Assembly (NCBI RefSeq): GCF_019320115.1
Contig: NC_089591.1
Coordinates: 24,778,502 to 24,842,501, forward strand
Reading direction: 5' to 3'
Length of the DNA stretch: 64,000 nt
Source: Miscanthus floridulus
Lineage: Eukaryota > Streptophyta > Magnoliopsida > Poales > Poaceae
Below the pieces are notes generated by a model. The model made no database searches and was not told the origin of the DNA. It saw only the letters and a program-made list of their open reading frames with translations. Positions within the stretch are counted from its first letter, which is position 1. Every line of letters starts with the position of its first letter. A program made the position numbers and the translations under genes. Below are positions 1 to 11,844 of the stretch, piece by piece.

Positions 1-413
1 TATGAATTTCATTTCAGCCCAAACACATATTAAATATGCAGAATGTAAATCTAAATACTTCCATATATGTGTACCCACACATATACTTCCGTATCAAGCT
101 CACATCTTGCGGTCATGCCACTCATCATCTTACCTTCATGTAGAGGCATTTAATCCATACATTACCAATCAAGTGAATGGCATCCATACAATAGCACGCT
201 GTATAGACGACGAAGTAAAAACCCCCATGTTAGTACTTAAATAGCCACCTAATAGTCCTTACTTTGGGCATAAGGAAGTGATCACTGGCACACTTTAGAT
301 TTCAAATACCTATTTATATAGCTATTAGTTGCTAGAAAGGATTTTGGAAAACAAAAACTTTTGTTTTAAATACACATGTGGCAATTAACGTTGAATCTTG
401 CTCTGATGCCAGC
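1..413 (-). mobile_element. Leader (post-PBS internal region) of a giant-LTR gypsy element
   Basis: This is the internal region just downstream, on the minus strand, of the LTR at 414-5137. It aligns by eye with 42780-43195, the same leader position in another copy: both share the runs around 'ccatacattacca' and 'ggcatccatacaatagcac' and the terminal tract before the primer-binding site. No coding frame is convincing here. The rest of the element lies beyond the window start. Confidence 0.75.
400..411 (-). other. Primer-binding site, initiator tRNA-Met type
   Basis: The minus strand reads TGGCATCAGAGC, one base from TGGTATCAGAGC, the canonical complement of the 3' end of plant initiator tRNA-Met. 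It lies two bases past the LTR end at 414. It fixes the element's orientation (minus) and identifies 414-5137 as the 5' LTR. Confidence 0.85.
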
Positions 414-1874
414 TGTCACAGAACCGACTAATTTATAAGAGTACAAGTACAATGGCAGCCCGCAAGCGGTCGCACTATCATACTTAAACCCATATAAACC
501 CGGTAGTCCATCGAGTACCCCGACGGGTCTCGATAAATGATTTACAACAACCAAGATCATACATGATTCAACATACATGTCACATATTATATAAAGTTCA
601 TAGATACATTTCCATCATCAGAGTATGAAACAAAGTTATTACAAACTGAGTTTGATAGATAAAAGCGGAAGCAAATTAAGTTTGAAAGTAAAGTTTCCAA
701 CATAGTTTAATACAGTGCTGAAATACGATCACAGTCCACAAAAGCAAGTAGAGGGATTAACAAAGAAGCCTGCCCAAGGCTTACTCCTCATCCACAGCGG
801 GATAGAAGCAACTCTTGCAATAACCATGATACACAGTGCCATCTAGAACAATGGGAAATAAAACCCTGAGTACGAGAAGGTACTTAGCTAGACTTACCCA
901 TCATAAACCAGAAATAAAATGACTCCAAGTATCATGCAAGGCTGTATAAGTAGAGATAGTTTGACAACATTTTGCATCGAAGCGATTAACTCAGTTATAC
1001 AATTATGATTCCATTATCAAGTTAATTATAACTATCCATATCTAAATTAGCATCTAACCTATGCCAAACATGTGGTATATCAATTTAGAAGCATACAATA
1101 GTAACCATATCTGGTATTGCAATTCCATATTCATTCGAACCATCATGTTCCATAACACAGTTACTACGATGTTGGGGCTAGCCAAGTTTCTCACTATCTT
1201 GGAGAGACGGCGATTCGAATCAATTTCAACCAGCTAGGAATTTATTCCTAACACAAACCCAGGCATACTAGATCATTAATCGCCTTAGGTCACCTTTGGT
1301 ACAACTCAGGTCCACATTTCGTGGGTTCGTACCGCGCCGCACAGTCGGGGACACCAAATGCCAGGACGTTCAGGCCTAGCCTGCCCTTGGGCTCAGTTTG
1401 GCTCCCTACAAGGAGCGCACAACAGAACGGGGCCCAGCCTAAGTTGAGCTACTAGGCTTCACGGTTAGAATGAGTTATCCGACCAGCTAAGTGATAGGCA
1501 TATGTTCAATCTTTTCAGAAGTGCCAACAGTGGTACGGTCCTTAACCGGCACAAATGGAATCACATGAGTCAACCTACACATAGACTCTCTCCGGCCTCA
1601 ATTTACATCACCCCATGGTTCTGTTCCACGATAGCAAATATAGCCAACCATGCTCCGGTATCCACCTATATCTCACAGGTGACAGGAAATCACCCGACTT
1701 CTACCGGTCTAAGCATGGCTAAGCATATATTCGATCCTGGACCTACACAGGGTTAACGGTGTATATATCTGGACAAGGAATTTATATGCATCAAGTGGTT
1801 CCATTCAATTCTTATAACCTAATGCATCAATCATAAGGACTTAAGTAATCATTTGTAAAATACTAGGAGACTTA

Positions 1875-2045
1875 GAATGCTCCGGGGCTTGCCTTTCAGA
1901 AAGGAAGTGGGGCGGTGATCAGGACACTCTGGAAGCTCTTCTAGGTTCTACTCCTTGCCTTCAGGAGCTGTGGCTTGAGGATTCTCCTGCTGGTCCCCTT
2001 CCTCTACTTCGTCGAACTCCAGCAACGTTATTTCTTTCTCCGATC
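1875..2045 (-). pseudogene. Short conserved reading frame inside the giant LTR, copy 1
   Basis: After an acceptor-like CTAG at 2046-2049 the minus strand reads an acidic peptide with the motif EITLLEF, then CPDHRPTSFLKGKP near its end. One in-frame TAG interrupts it. The same frame appears at the same LTR position in four other copies (21293-21475, 37841-37997, 48688-48850, 57500-57683). I do not recognise the peptide. It could be an exon of a leader ORF; conservation of frame across diverged copies argues against chance. Confidence 0.5.
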
Positions 2046-3439
2046 CTAGATGCATGAATATGATATATGGTATTGCAAATGCGTATATGTTGACAAGTAT
2101 AGTTGCATGATTAGTGATGAATGCATTCTTGTAAGTATTCTTAACAGCATGTTGTTTAAGGAATAACAAGTGTATCATGTTTTACTGAGTATGTGCATAT
2201 CTCTTCTTGATTATTTAATTAACTACTTCAACAATGCACCTACTATATCACCAAACAGCAGCTACTCATTCTACTCATAACTGAAGTTCTACTTATCCAA
2301 ATGCTGTAATCTTAGACTTTATGGAAATCTTATAAAATTGTCTACAACTCTTATTTAATCACCAAAAGCTAATTCACAATTTATCTTAACCAAAACAGAC
2401 AAGCCATCCAGTGCTGTCCAGAAATTTCCAAAGAGCAAGCAATTCAGAAATACTAACTTTGAACAGCCATAACTCCTAAACCCTTTGGCCTATGGTCCTG
2501 AAATTTTAACACAAGATACATGAAGAAGTTTCTACAACTTTGTTATTAACCATTTTTATAGCAAACACCATTTTTACCATGCAACATACCTAATCACAGA
2601 ATCTGTCCAAATACCCTCCCAACTTGAATTATAAAGCAACAATACTTTTACTTCATGTAAGTATTCAAATTTTGACAACACACAGTCTACCAACAGTTCA
2701 AGCATACCAAATACACTCAAGAAAACATAATGGTAAAGCCCAAACTATTTATTTAAATGCCTTTATTATTTTATTTAGATACTTAGGTTAAATAATAAAC
2801 TTATACTAAATGTGTATCATAAATTCTCAAAAATTTACACTGCTTTGCTAATGCTACCAAATGACTACTGTAAAAGCTTCATGCCATTTTACCAAGTAGA
2901 ACATTCTATACAAAAATGACAAGGCAGAAAGGCTTAAAATAGCATAATTATAAAACCCTAGTGAAAAGTGTCAAGCAACAGATGTTATATTTTTCCTAGC
3001 ATCCATATGGTACTAGGATAACCTCCAACAAATTTCATGAATATTAGATTCATAAATAATTTATAAAAATTCATACAAGGATTACGTAATTATAAAAGAA
3101 AAAATCTATAACTACAAATCTGTACATGCACTGACCCTAAACTTATTACCAGAGCTCACACATGCCAAGAATAGCTTACTACAAAAATTTCATAATTTTT
3201 GGAGCACAAGAACTCTAGATATAAAATAAACAATTTTACGTACATTCAAAAACACATTTCAAGTTTTAATTTAAATCCACCAAAAATTCTACTACAAGGG
3301 TCAAGTTTATATTTTTCCTAAATACTACACTTCCTAAGGAACACTACAAAATTTATTTCACAATTTTTGAATCTACATATCCCAACTTATCAAATTTTCA
3401 AAGATTGCACTAAATCTGTAAACAAATGACCTATCTCTT

Positions 3440-4330
3440 GAAACTGTGCTGCTGATAGCCGGGCCCCACGCGCCAGTTGGACCCGCATGTCAGCGACGCG
3501 AAAATAGGGGAGATGTCCGGGATGGCACTACCTCACCGGTGGTGTCCTCGCCGGCGACAAAACCTGGGCCACCGTGACCTGCTTGACCTAGCGCTCCCAA
3601 CTGGGTAACTAGGTGGATGGATAACTGACACGAAAGACGGTGGCGACGGCCATGGTGGCTTGGCGGAGCTAGACGGCGGCGCTACACCAGCAGTGGCCAC
3701 GGTGATGCAATCTAAAGCGCGAACGAGCATCTTCTAACCAAGATGAGCCTAACGCACATTATAGCACCAAGAATGGTGGACGGAAAAGGCGTGGCCACGA
3801 CGACGGGCTCGATGGCGGAGCGGATGACGGCGACACACCAGAGCCAGCCGAGGCGATGTCATCTAAGGTTCGGCCTAGGCCCTACCAACTATGGGGATGC
3901 TCACATACTCATGGTCGTGGCACATGACGGACTGAGGCATCCTGGCCACAACGCGCTCGTGCTCCGGGGAGGTGCCCGTGATGGTGGCGGCGACGGAGAC
4001 AGCCAAAGGGCCCTTACCTTGGCTCAAATGCAACTGCAAAGGGGTCAAGGAGTCAGGGCGAAGCATGGTGCGTCTATGGTTGCAAGCAATGGCGCGATGG
4101 TTGGTTGGCGATGGAGCTACGCTGGCTCTCACGCGCTTGAATGAAGCTATCGGGCTCGGATGAAGGCAGATAAGGGGGCAGGGAGGGTGCATGGCCTGAC
4201 ATGAGGAGGCAGCGCTGGCATACTACCGCTAGATGGCGCGCGTGGCCAAGGCTCTGTCGGCCACCACAGCGTGAGCTCGGCCACCATTAGAGTCCCATGA
4301 TGGTGACTGATAGCGTGTTTTGGTGGCTTT
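3440..4330 (-). promoter_or_regulatory. GC-rich block of the giant LTR, possible promoter/first exon
   Basis: Base composition rises sharply relative to the AT-rich flanks, with many CG dinucleotides. The block recurs at the same LTR position in other copies (18950-19880, 39460-40190, 46780-47560). Short ORFs on both strands here are products of low stop frequency and share no peptide between copies. A promoter or 5' leader role is inference; I see no clear TATA box. Confidence 0.35.
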
Positions 4331-5137
4331 AGTTCGCTTAAACCGTGAAGTATCAGTGCATACTATCTAAACCAAAATTGTAGCTCTAAGTACCAGCTAC
4401 ACTTTCTCTTCAAGAATCGTGTGCTAACTTGCAACCAAAACCAAGTTAAATCCTCCTAAAGTTTAGCTCGTTAGACTGTCTAACATCTAGACTTTGAATA
4501 AAATTTCTAAGTGTAGTAAACAGTGCATTAGTGATTTTTGTGAGCCCAAATCAAGCATGTTAGGAGCTAAACCAGTCAATGACCCAAAAACAAAAGTTGT
4601 TCCTCTTGCCAAACACTACAACTTTGCTTTAGTGACCACCTCCATGCAAGGTCTCTAGCACATAGTTCAAACTTGGTCAAACATGCTACATTCAAATGAT
4701 GTTATACATTCAAACTAGGACTTAGTGACCAAATTGCCCTTAACCATGAATACCAAAGTTGTTCATAATGATACTCTAAACATGTTTAAGCTAATTGCAA
4801 GGTCACACCATCATTTCATGCATTGGTCACACATAGGGCTATCCAGGTCAACACATGTAACATTACTTAAGTGCTTGATCATGAAAGGTGACCTTCATGA
4901 ACAATGTTCCATTTGCTAACCTAAGTGTTGCTAACATGTTTTTGTGACTCATATCAACCAATTACATGTATACACTCATGATCATAAGCATATATACCAG
5001 GAAACATGAAATAACAAGCATTGTTGCATATGTTTCAATCAAATGTTTTGAGTGTAAATGCTCATATATGAATGCTTGATGCTCATGCTCATGCTATGCA
5101 AGTCAAATTGTGCAAGGCTAACACCTAGAGTGTTACA

Positions 5138-5808
5138 GCAGCTAGCGCCACCAACGCACCGTAGTGAACACCGTAAAGGGCAATCTCCTAGACACAGACC
5201 AGGATGTCTTGGAGATGAGCATTAATAAGGGAACCCCTAGCATTGACGACGTCCATGGTCGTGTTCACCGCTAATTGAAGAGACTCTAGTTGCACCATTT
5301 GGGCTGGCGATTGCAGAAGAATGTCAAGACGAAAGCAATGGAAAACAGAATGGAAACATTCATGGGGCTCATTTTACTGCTACCGCGGCATCAGACTTCA
5401 CCAGCCGCGCTCGAACGGCATTGGTCTCCTCCTTCGCCGCATTAAGAGCAGCCTAGAGGACTCCTAGATGAATCTCCAGTTGGTTGTTGTTCCAAATCAC
5501 CTAGGAATAGCGGTCCTCGGCCGCCCTCCATTCTTAGAAGAAGTGTCATGCATCATCACTATCATACGAGTTAGAAAAACCCAACGATGAAGCCGGTGCG
5601 GAAGATGCAGCGTCGGCAGGATTATCAGTCCTAGGAAAAGGGTGAAAGCTGTCATTCACAATGAGCTTATAGGCAAGTTGGAACAGATCATCATAATGAA
5701 TAGGGGTTGCTAATCTTACCTTATGCGTCAGAGATGCTGGTTCATCGGCATGTCTTCTGCCGGGATCTCCTCTGCCACATGCTTACCTTGATTACCTTCG
5801 TCGGCCAT
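5138..5808 (-). pseudogene. Antisense gene of a Tat-type element, third and most diverged copy
   Basis: A start codon at 5808 opens MADEGNQ, soon followed by a GTAAGC donor, so the gene is intron-bearing. Further exons encode an alanine-rich coiled-coil stretch (about 5410-5480). The last visible exon (about 5138-5310) encodes QLESLQLAV...VNARG, matching the exon at 7021-7358 (QLESLQLAM...VNARG). In-frame stops show it is dead. The giant LTR at 414-5137 inserted into its C-terminal exon, so the end of the gene should lie beyond the window start. In Tat elements this gene type sits between pol and the 3' LTR in antisense; function is unknown. Confidence 0.6.
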
Positions 5809-6549
5809 GAAGAATGATTGAATCTACAGAAAAGAGGAATGGAACTGCTATAATGTTTTGGCAGACAGAAGAAAGTGAAGGAACAGTTGCAGATGAAGAG
5901 GCGTTTGAAGCCGAAGCCCTCGGTTGGTATTTGAAGACATGAAGCGAGTAGGTGGATGCCTCGAGACGCGTAGAAGGCAACTGCAATTAATAGAAGGCAA
6001 AAAGCCACTCCACAAATATTGAAATACAGCGCTATATAAGTGAGGATGGGAGATCAGAGGGCTCTCTTAACAAAAGCTGTGTTTTTAGACCTAAGTGGGA
6101 TTGAGATCAGGAGTTTGGAATCGGTTATTTTGCCAAAGAATCAGCTCTTTAGCCGAAGCGGAGGTGATCAGTCGACTGTAGTGATTCTTTAAGCCTCCTG
6201 CCTGTTCGAATGCCCCTTGGCCAAAGGGGTTTTGCGGTCAAACAAACTCCTCTGAACCTATTTCATCTTCAGGACCTGATCTTCAAAAATGTAAAAGGGA
6301 GACAAAACTCTGGGGAAGGCTGAGAATAGGTTGTCCTTGATGACCAAGAGTAGAGGAGCTAATGTGACCGCCTTATGGACTTCTGCATAAATACAATGCA
6401 GTCTTTCTTTGGGAAGTTCAAACTGGATCAAGGAGTGCTACATTGCAAAATGATTTATCAAGCCGAAGTCTACTAGAATTTTGTGATGGATGACTTTAAA
6501 GACTTGAGGTGCCTTCGGCTACATGCTCTTGAAAAAATACTAAAACTAA
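5809..6549 (-). mobile_element. Upstream region of the antisense gene, Tat-type remnant
   Basis: No gene seen. The minus strand has a TATA-like TTATATAGC at about 6031-6039, some 220 bases before the start codon at 5808, so this is probably the antisense-gene promoter and 5' leader. From about 6060 to 6549 the sequence is element-derived but has no coding frame that I can place. Confidence 0.45.
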
Positions 6550-6559
6550 TAAACTAAGG

Positions 6560-6815
6560 ATTGCAAGGTATTACGATTAAAATGTCAAGATCTAGCAATT
6601 TTTTGGAGAAGACTTAGTCTAGAAAATAAAGTCACCAATCAAGTCAGGGAACAATAGGTTCGGTGGAAGGTTAGCCAACTAGGAAGAACCTTATTGGATC
6701 AAATGTTATGCGCTTGGCAATACTTGTAGATACTGAGAAGAGAAAGAAAATTTGGCAGAGCAATCAAATGGGAAATATTTGAAGGAATATTACCCTAGCA
6801 TTTGGATTGATACTA
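6560..6815 (+). pseudogene. Tat-type integrase C-terminal fragment, copy 1
   Basis: Decayed reading frame matching the copy at 10610-10879, with several stops and frameshifts. The recognisable part is the end, GKYLKEYYPSIW, the typical C-terminal tail of integrase in plant Tat-lineage Ty3/gypsy elements. The catalytic core is absent. It is oriented plus, setting the direction of the element and of the LTR at 8800-10597. Confidence 0.65.
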
Positions 6816-7020
6816 AACAACCGATTTGCTCGGTCATCAGTTTTACTAGCCGATACCGGAGGGGTATCATTGCTAGCTAGAAAGTATGCCTGAAGGGGTG
6901 AAAGCTGGTACAATGCGTATCAATTATGCTGACAAAGTGATGCGTGTAATGTGGGGTATAAAACAAAGGAGAAATCACTCAAGACGAAGAAATTGTTTGC
7001 TAAATACCACCTATTACAAG

Positions 7021-7788
7021 TTATGGGCTGGAAGACACTTTGCCTACTATACCATTGGCCTGGGTGTTGAAGGCCATGGAGTCAACGACGCTAAGGAAAT
7101 CCTCAGTCAAATGCTCATGATCCCTAGGGTGCACCGCATCTAAAAAACCATGAGGAAGAAGCCGAAGATTGTGGCCAGAACAAGCCTATGCGGTAGCCAA
7201 CGCCATGGCAGCACCATGACGGACGCCATAAAGAGCGACCTCCCTGATGCGATTTGGGATGTCATACAGGTGAACTATTGGGACGACACCTCTGGCGTTG
7301 ACAAATCCTGTTGCGTACTTCATAGCTAGTTGAAGGCTCTCCAGTTGAGCGGACAAATCTGAAAAATTCAAAAGGGAGATGATCAAAATCCTGAAGGTGA
7401 AGTCGAAAGGAAACAAAGGTTATGATATTTCACCCATGATTCTAGCCTCGGCTTTGGCCAATTTATCATACACTGAATCAACCACGGGGGATGATCGGCA
7501 TCGAGCCATGGTTAGGGTTGATTCTATGAGAGAAAGACATTCAGCAAGACTCTGGCCACAGTTGTCAATGGTGGCGAGCAGGTCATCATTGCTGATCCAC
7601 CACCCTAGGTAGCAAGGAAGCTAGCGATAAGCTGTTGATAGGGAAGACCCCAGAGGCCGAACGGAGTCAGCCCTATGACCTGAGGCAGTGGTTGCATCAT
7701 GGGCTACACCCTCTCGACGATGTAGGCACTGGTGCGATGTTATAGATCCATTGAAAGTGCCCTCAATAGACCTCTTGCTGATTTCCAT
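7021..7788 (-). pseudogene. Tat antisense gene, copy 1 (two exons visible)
   Basis: Starts at 7788 (MEISKRS). Exon 1 runs to about 7434 and ends KLAKAEARIM at a GTGAAA donor. An intron of about 75 bases (7359-7433) ends TTTTTCAG. Exon 2 (7021-7358) encodes DLSAQLESLQLAMKYATGF and a segment rich in alanine and valine, ending with TAA at 7021-7023. At least one stop and small frame slips are present. The exon/intron layout is shared with 11073-11844. Charged heptad-like spacing suggests a coiled coil. Function unknown; comparable antisense ORFs lie between pol and the 3' LTR in Tat elements. Confidence 0.6.
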
Positions 7789-7880
7789 GATCTCAAGCTT
7801 ACAGAAAAAACAGGGACTATATTGAGGATGTGAAGGGATTGAGACGAAGCGGATTGTTGCTCGGCCTTCAGCCGTGGCCC

Positions 7881-7889
7881 ATATATATA
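7881..7889 (-). promoter_or_regulatory. TATA box of antisense gene, copy 1
   Basis: The minus strand reads TATATATAT about 93 bases before the antisense start codon at 7788. A related TATACATAC lies at the same spacing in the second tandem copy (11936-11944). Confidence 0.5.
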
Positions 7890-8799
7890 GCCCAAGAAGG
7901 CAAAATCAGTTTCACTAGAGATATAAAGTTGAAGTCAGAAACGGAAACGGATCAACACAACAAAAATTCAGGGGACCGATAACAGAAAGGTAACAGATTC
8001 GGACTTATCAGTCCCCCAAGTTACAAAGCATCGTGGGATAGATACAAAGAATTTACATGGACCAAAGGTCAACCCACCAAGGCTTCTTTTGGATTGAAGG
8101 AAGTCTGGATCCCCACAAGGCTGAGGATCATCAAAAACCAAGTCACATCAGCCCATTAATAAGATTATGCCAAAGAAAAGGAAAGGCCACCTGACTAGCA
8201 GATGCCCACAGGTTTCTGGGTGATTGGGGAAACCGCTGGGAAGAAGCTTGTGGTTCTTCCGATAGGCATTTGATGGAATGAACAAGGGAAAGTGTCCACA
8301 CATTCTAGCCCTTGCAAACACTAGAACATCTCTACAAGCATGGTGAGAAGACGTAGGCATGTCACAAGACTTCTTCTAGCTGCAACAGCTAATCCTCTTG
8401 CTTGACAAGGTGCTAGAATGGGCGACACAATCAACCTATGCACAAGAATTCTTCTAACCACTCAAGATCTTTACCATAAAGAGATAGGCCATGGAGGGTC
8501 TAGCGGGGTTGGGAGCACTCAAAAAGATAGATGGAAGAAAAACATGGCTGAAGTGTCGAGTTGCTCTCGCTAGGGTCAGACGAGCGTTTTATAGCCGGTC
8601 TGGGAAGGTGAATCCAAATGCCCGTGAAACAGTGGTGCTCTTGTAAAGGTTTTGAAGCATGGGCTCATGAATGGGTGTAAGTAGTGACAAATGGTGGACC
8701 CCAGATCAAGGTTCTCTACCCATGACTGTGGACCAATCAAGGATGCAGACAGGATAATTTTGGAATAAAATTACTTTTATCCCAAAATTGGGGGGCATG
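7890..8799 (+). mobile_element. Non-coding region between antisense gene and LTR, copy 1
   Basis: No clear gene. A minus-strand frame at 8148-8360 ends in a hydrophobic tail similar to one at the same place in copy 2 (near 12190). The region finishes with the polypurine tract AAAATTGGGGGGCAT just before the LTR at 8800. Confidence 0.5.
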
Positions 8800-10597
8800 T
8801 GTTTACACCAGAATTTGGAAGGGGGATCTCAAGAGCTCGAGAACTCCCAAAATCATGTCAGTAGGGAATCAATTGCGTGTGGATCGGAACCAGTGGATTT
8901 GGATGCAGCACTAGAATCAGCTTTCTTTAAATAGCGCCAACAGATAACGACAGAGGCTATGATTGGCGCTGAGATGAAACATGCTGGACTCTACAAAATG
9001 GGAAAGATTAGAGTCCAAGTTATCTTAAATTAGGAATATTTTCATTTTTATGCCAAAGGTTGTAGCAAATCATGCTTGAGTAGGATTCATGTTTAGACTC
9101 CAGGTATAAATACCAAACCCTAGCTATTGTAGAAGACATCAATCAATCAAATACAAAGTCAATTACTTTTTTTGGCTCCGGCCACCCCTTAGGAGTAGGA
9201 GTAGAGTAGATCTTGGTGAGTTCTTCAGCGAGTATGGCTGCATCGATCAGGTCGACCTCCACTACTTGTCTGTAAGTACCGTCATGGTTTATACCTCTAT
9301 TTGTATGGCTGCATCATCTGGTTGACCCCCACTGCGACTCTAGTATAGGCTACTTATCGATTCTTGTCTAATTCAAGTATGGCCTATGTGATTCTGCCTC
9401 ACACCCCACTGCTTGAATTAGATCAAGGTCAAGTTATCGGCTATACCTTAGTATGGCAGTCTTTGGTAGATTCATTAAGTTACCGATATTGCTTATTGCT
9501 TTCATTGTTTATCTAATTACAACAATATCACTCTGCCCGATTGAGATTGATCTGGATCGGCCTTATATCTTGTTTAACTCATCATTTGCTAATCTAAAAC
9601 TGATCTAATCTATATCTTAAGCGACGAGTTATGTTTTTATCGGCTGTTTTGCATTAATCTTAATTGTGCATAGCGTATGGTTAAGGCATGTTTGATCTTG
9701 AGTAGATCTATTAGTTAATGAAAACCGTTCCATGGCCCGTCATCATGGCCTGTGGGATTCTGCCTCTCACCCCTCTGTTGACACCATGGAGTGAGGATCG
9801 CTAGTTAGTAGACCTGTTCCTGAGAAGGCATGACCTTAACTATGCACTATGCCTGAATCGGTTGTTTAGACGATATCAAATGCTTTCACAAACAGTTCAC
9901 ATTACAAGATCATTGAAGTAGAGATAAGTTGAAAGATGTGTTAGCCCCATAATCTTCTTATTGTATTACGGCCTGCATGATTCTGCCTCATGCCCCACTG
10001 ATATTAGTAATGAGTTAGGGTCGTCGAGTCTATTATTGTTTCTATGGCCTGCATGATTCTGCCTCATGCCCCACTGGTCATGGCGATAGATGAGATCTAA
10101 CATGTTCATTAGATTTATCTTTATTAAATGGTTAAGAGGTGTTGAGTTATTTCTTTAAATAAAAGGAGTTTGGTTACTAGTAATCATTGGCTCAGTATAA
10201 ACCAATCATCATTGATATCTTATTGCCATTGATTAATATTTACTTAAATAACATTTATCCTGAATGATAACCGATCCTTCTTATACAACCCCATGAGCTT
10301 TAATCGATTCATTCTTGTGAACATGCTGGGATCGGCTATTTAGTCGATTTCCTCTCATATTGGCTCTTAGAGCCACACATTCAGGACTGTCCGGCAACAC
10401 CAGCACGTTCCACCCTTAATTACTGATAAGCTTTCTCTCCTTGTCAATTGTAGGGTCAAATTGACTGGCATGTCTCGGGAGGATTGCATAGGATCGACCA
10501 CCCTTGCATTGAAGCCAGGTGGATCTGCTCCATTGAGCGGACCCTTCTGGCTTGCTGCATGTGTCCTCGGCATGGAGATGAAAATTCTATGTCGACA
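8800..10597 (+). mobile_element. Tat-element LTR 1
   Basis: Begins TGTTTACACC right after a G-rich polypurine tract and ends GTCGACA. It pairs with 12852-14644 (about 1.8 kb each). Repeated motifs of the type 'gcctgcatgattctgcctc' occur several times inside both copies. It is followed directly by integrase sequence rather than by a primer-binding site, so this is not an ordinary 5' LTR. Confidence 0.8.
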
Positions 10598-10609
10598 GAA
10601 GCCCATAAA

Positions 10610-10879
10610 CTGAGGATTGCAAAATATTACAATTAAAAGGTCAATAATGGGCAATTTTCTGAAAGAGATTTGGTCTGGAGAGTAAAATTACTGATCAGAT
10701 CAAAGAACAGCAAATCCAGCAAATGGTCACCTAATTGGGAAGGACCTTATCGGATCAAGCATTGTGCGCCTAGTAATGCTTATATTTTGGAAAGACAAAA
10801 GGAGAAGAAGAATTCGATAGAGCAATCAAATGGGGAATATTTAAAGGAATATTACCCTAACATTTGGATTAATACTTGA
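10610..10879 (+). pseudogene. Tat-type integrase C-terminal fragment, copy 2
   Basis: Begins LRIAKYY, then DLVWRVKLLIRSKNSKSSKW, WEGPYRI and finally GEYLKEYYPNIWINT with a stop at 10877-10879. This is the C-terminal domain of a plant Ty3/gypsy (Tat lineage) integrase. One stop interrupts the first part. The zinc-binding and catalytic-core domains and all upstream pol are missing, the preceding sequence being the LTR that ends at 10597. Confidence 0.75.
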
Positions 10880-11072
10880 CAACCAATTTGCTCGGTTGTC
10901 AGTTCTAATAGCTGATACCAGAAGGGTATCGCTTCTAGTGCAAAAATAAACCCAAAGGGGTAAAAGCCAGTACAATGTGTATCGCCCGCAGGAGCAAAGC
11001 AAACACGAACAAAGTGATGCATATAAATCACTCAAGACAGGGAAATTGTTTGCTAATATCACCTATTACAAA
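10880..11072 (+). mobile_element. Spacer between integrase end and antisense-gene end
   Basis: Element sequence with no gene. It separates convergent integrase (plus) and antisense-gene (minus) ends. Confidence 0.5.
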
Positions 11073-11844
11073 CTACAGGCCAGAAAACACTTTGGCTACT
11101 ATATCATTGGCCTAGGAGATAAAGGCTATGTAGTTAGCAGCTCTGAAGAAATCCTCGATCAGGCGTTCATAATCCCTAGGGTACACCACGGCTGGAAAAC
11201 TATGGGGGAGGAACCGAAGTTTGTGGCCAAAATGGGCTTGCACAAAAGCCAACGCCATGGTAGCACCATGGTGAATGCCATGCAGAGCGACCTCCCTAAC
11301 ATGGTTCAGGATGTTGTGCAGGCGAACCACCAGGACGGCACCTCTGGCATTGATGAATCCCATCGCATGTTCCATAGCCAATGAGAGGCTCTCCCATTGG
11401 GCAGACAAATCTAAAAAGATTCAAAGGGGATATGATCAGAATCTTGAGGATGAAATTGAAAGGAAGCAAAGGTTATGATAGATATCTCACCCATGATTCT
11501 GGCCTCGGCCTTGGCCAACCTATCCTCCACCGAATCGGCCTTGGGAGGTGATCGACATCGAACCATGGCCAGAGCTAATTCTATAAGGGAGATACATTCA
11601 ACAAGACCCTGGCCATGTCGATCAATGGAGGCAAGCAAATCATCATTGTCAATCCACCTCCTTTGATAACAAGGGAGCTGACAATGAGTTGTTAATGAAG
11701 AGGACCCTAAAGGCCAAATGGAGTTGGCCCTATCCCCAAGGCAGTGGGAGCATCATGAGTGGTACCCTCCTGACGATGAAGGCGCTGACGCGATGATGCA
11801 GCTCCGTTGAGGGCCTCCTCAGCAAACCTTTTGCTATTCTCCAT
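11073..11844 (-). pseudogene. Tat antisense gene, copy 2 (two exons visible)
   Basis: Starts at 11844 (MENSKRFAEEALNGAASSRQ). Exon 1 has one stop and one frameshift, then continues through LLASIDRHGQGLVE to RLAKAEARIM at a GTGAG donor (about 11490). The intron of about 80 bases ends TTTTTAG at 11411. Exon 2 (11073-11410) encodes DLSAQWESLSLAMEHAMGF, a segment REVALHGIHHGATMALA, and the tail VAKVFSGL with a stop at 11073-11075. Intron position matches copy 1 and the intact junctions imply real splicing in the ancestor. No catalytic motif is visible. Its role in the element is unknown. Confidence 0.65.

Larger units (their letters stand above)
414..5137 (-). mobile_element. Giant 5' LTR (4.7 kb) of a Tekay/Del-like or LARD-type gypsy element
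   Basis: On the minus strand it begins TGTAACACTC at 5137 and ends TTCTGTGACA at 414, followed by an initiator-Met primer site. The same sequence recurs at 18277-22952, 36353-41070, 45948-50338 and 56036-59078. LTRs beginning TGTAACACC with this primer site are typical of the Tekay/Del chromoviruses; the length also fits LARD-type derivatives. Inside are a GC-rich block (about 3440-4330) and a short conserved reading frame (1875-2045). The remainder is AT-rich non-coding LTR. The insertion sits in an antisense Tat gene whose sequence resumes at 5138. The partner target duplication is outside the window. Confidence 0.85.
6550..10597 (+). repeat. Tandem unit 1: integrase end + antisense gene + LTR of a Tat element
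   Basis: A unit of about 4048 bp repeated head-to-tail at 10598-14644. Both start with a 'taaact(a/g)aggattgcaa' stretch coding for the end of integrase, run through an antisense gene on the minus strand, and finish with an LTR of about 1.8 kb ending GTCGACA. The copies differ by many substitutions and small indels, so the duplication is old or the copies came from separate elements. Confidence 0.75.

Noticed and set aside
3743..4144. 133-codon ORF in GC-rich DNA
   Set aside because: Low stop frequency in a GC-rich LTR block; peptide not shared with the corresponding blocks at 18950, 39460 or 46780.
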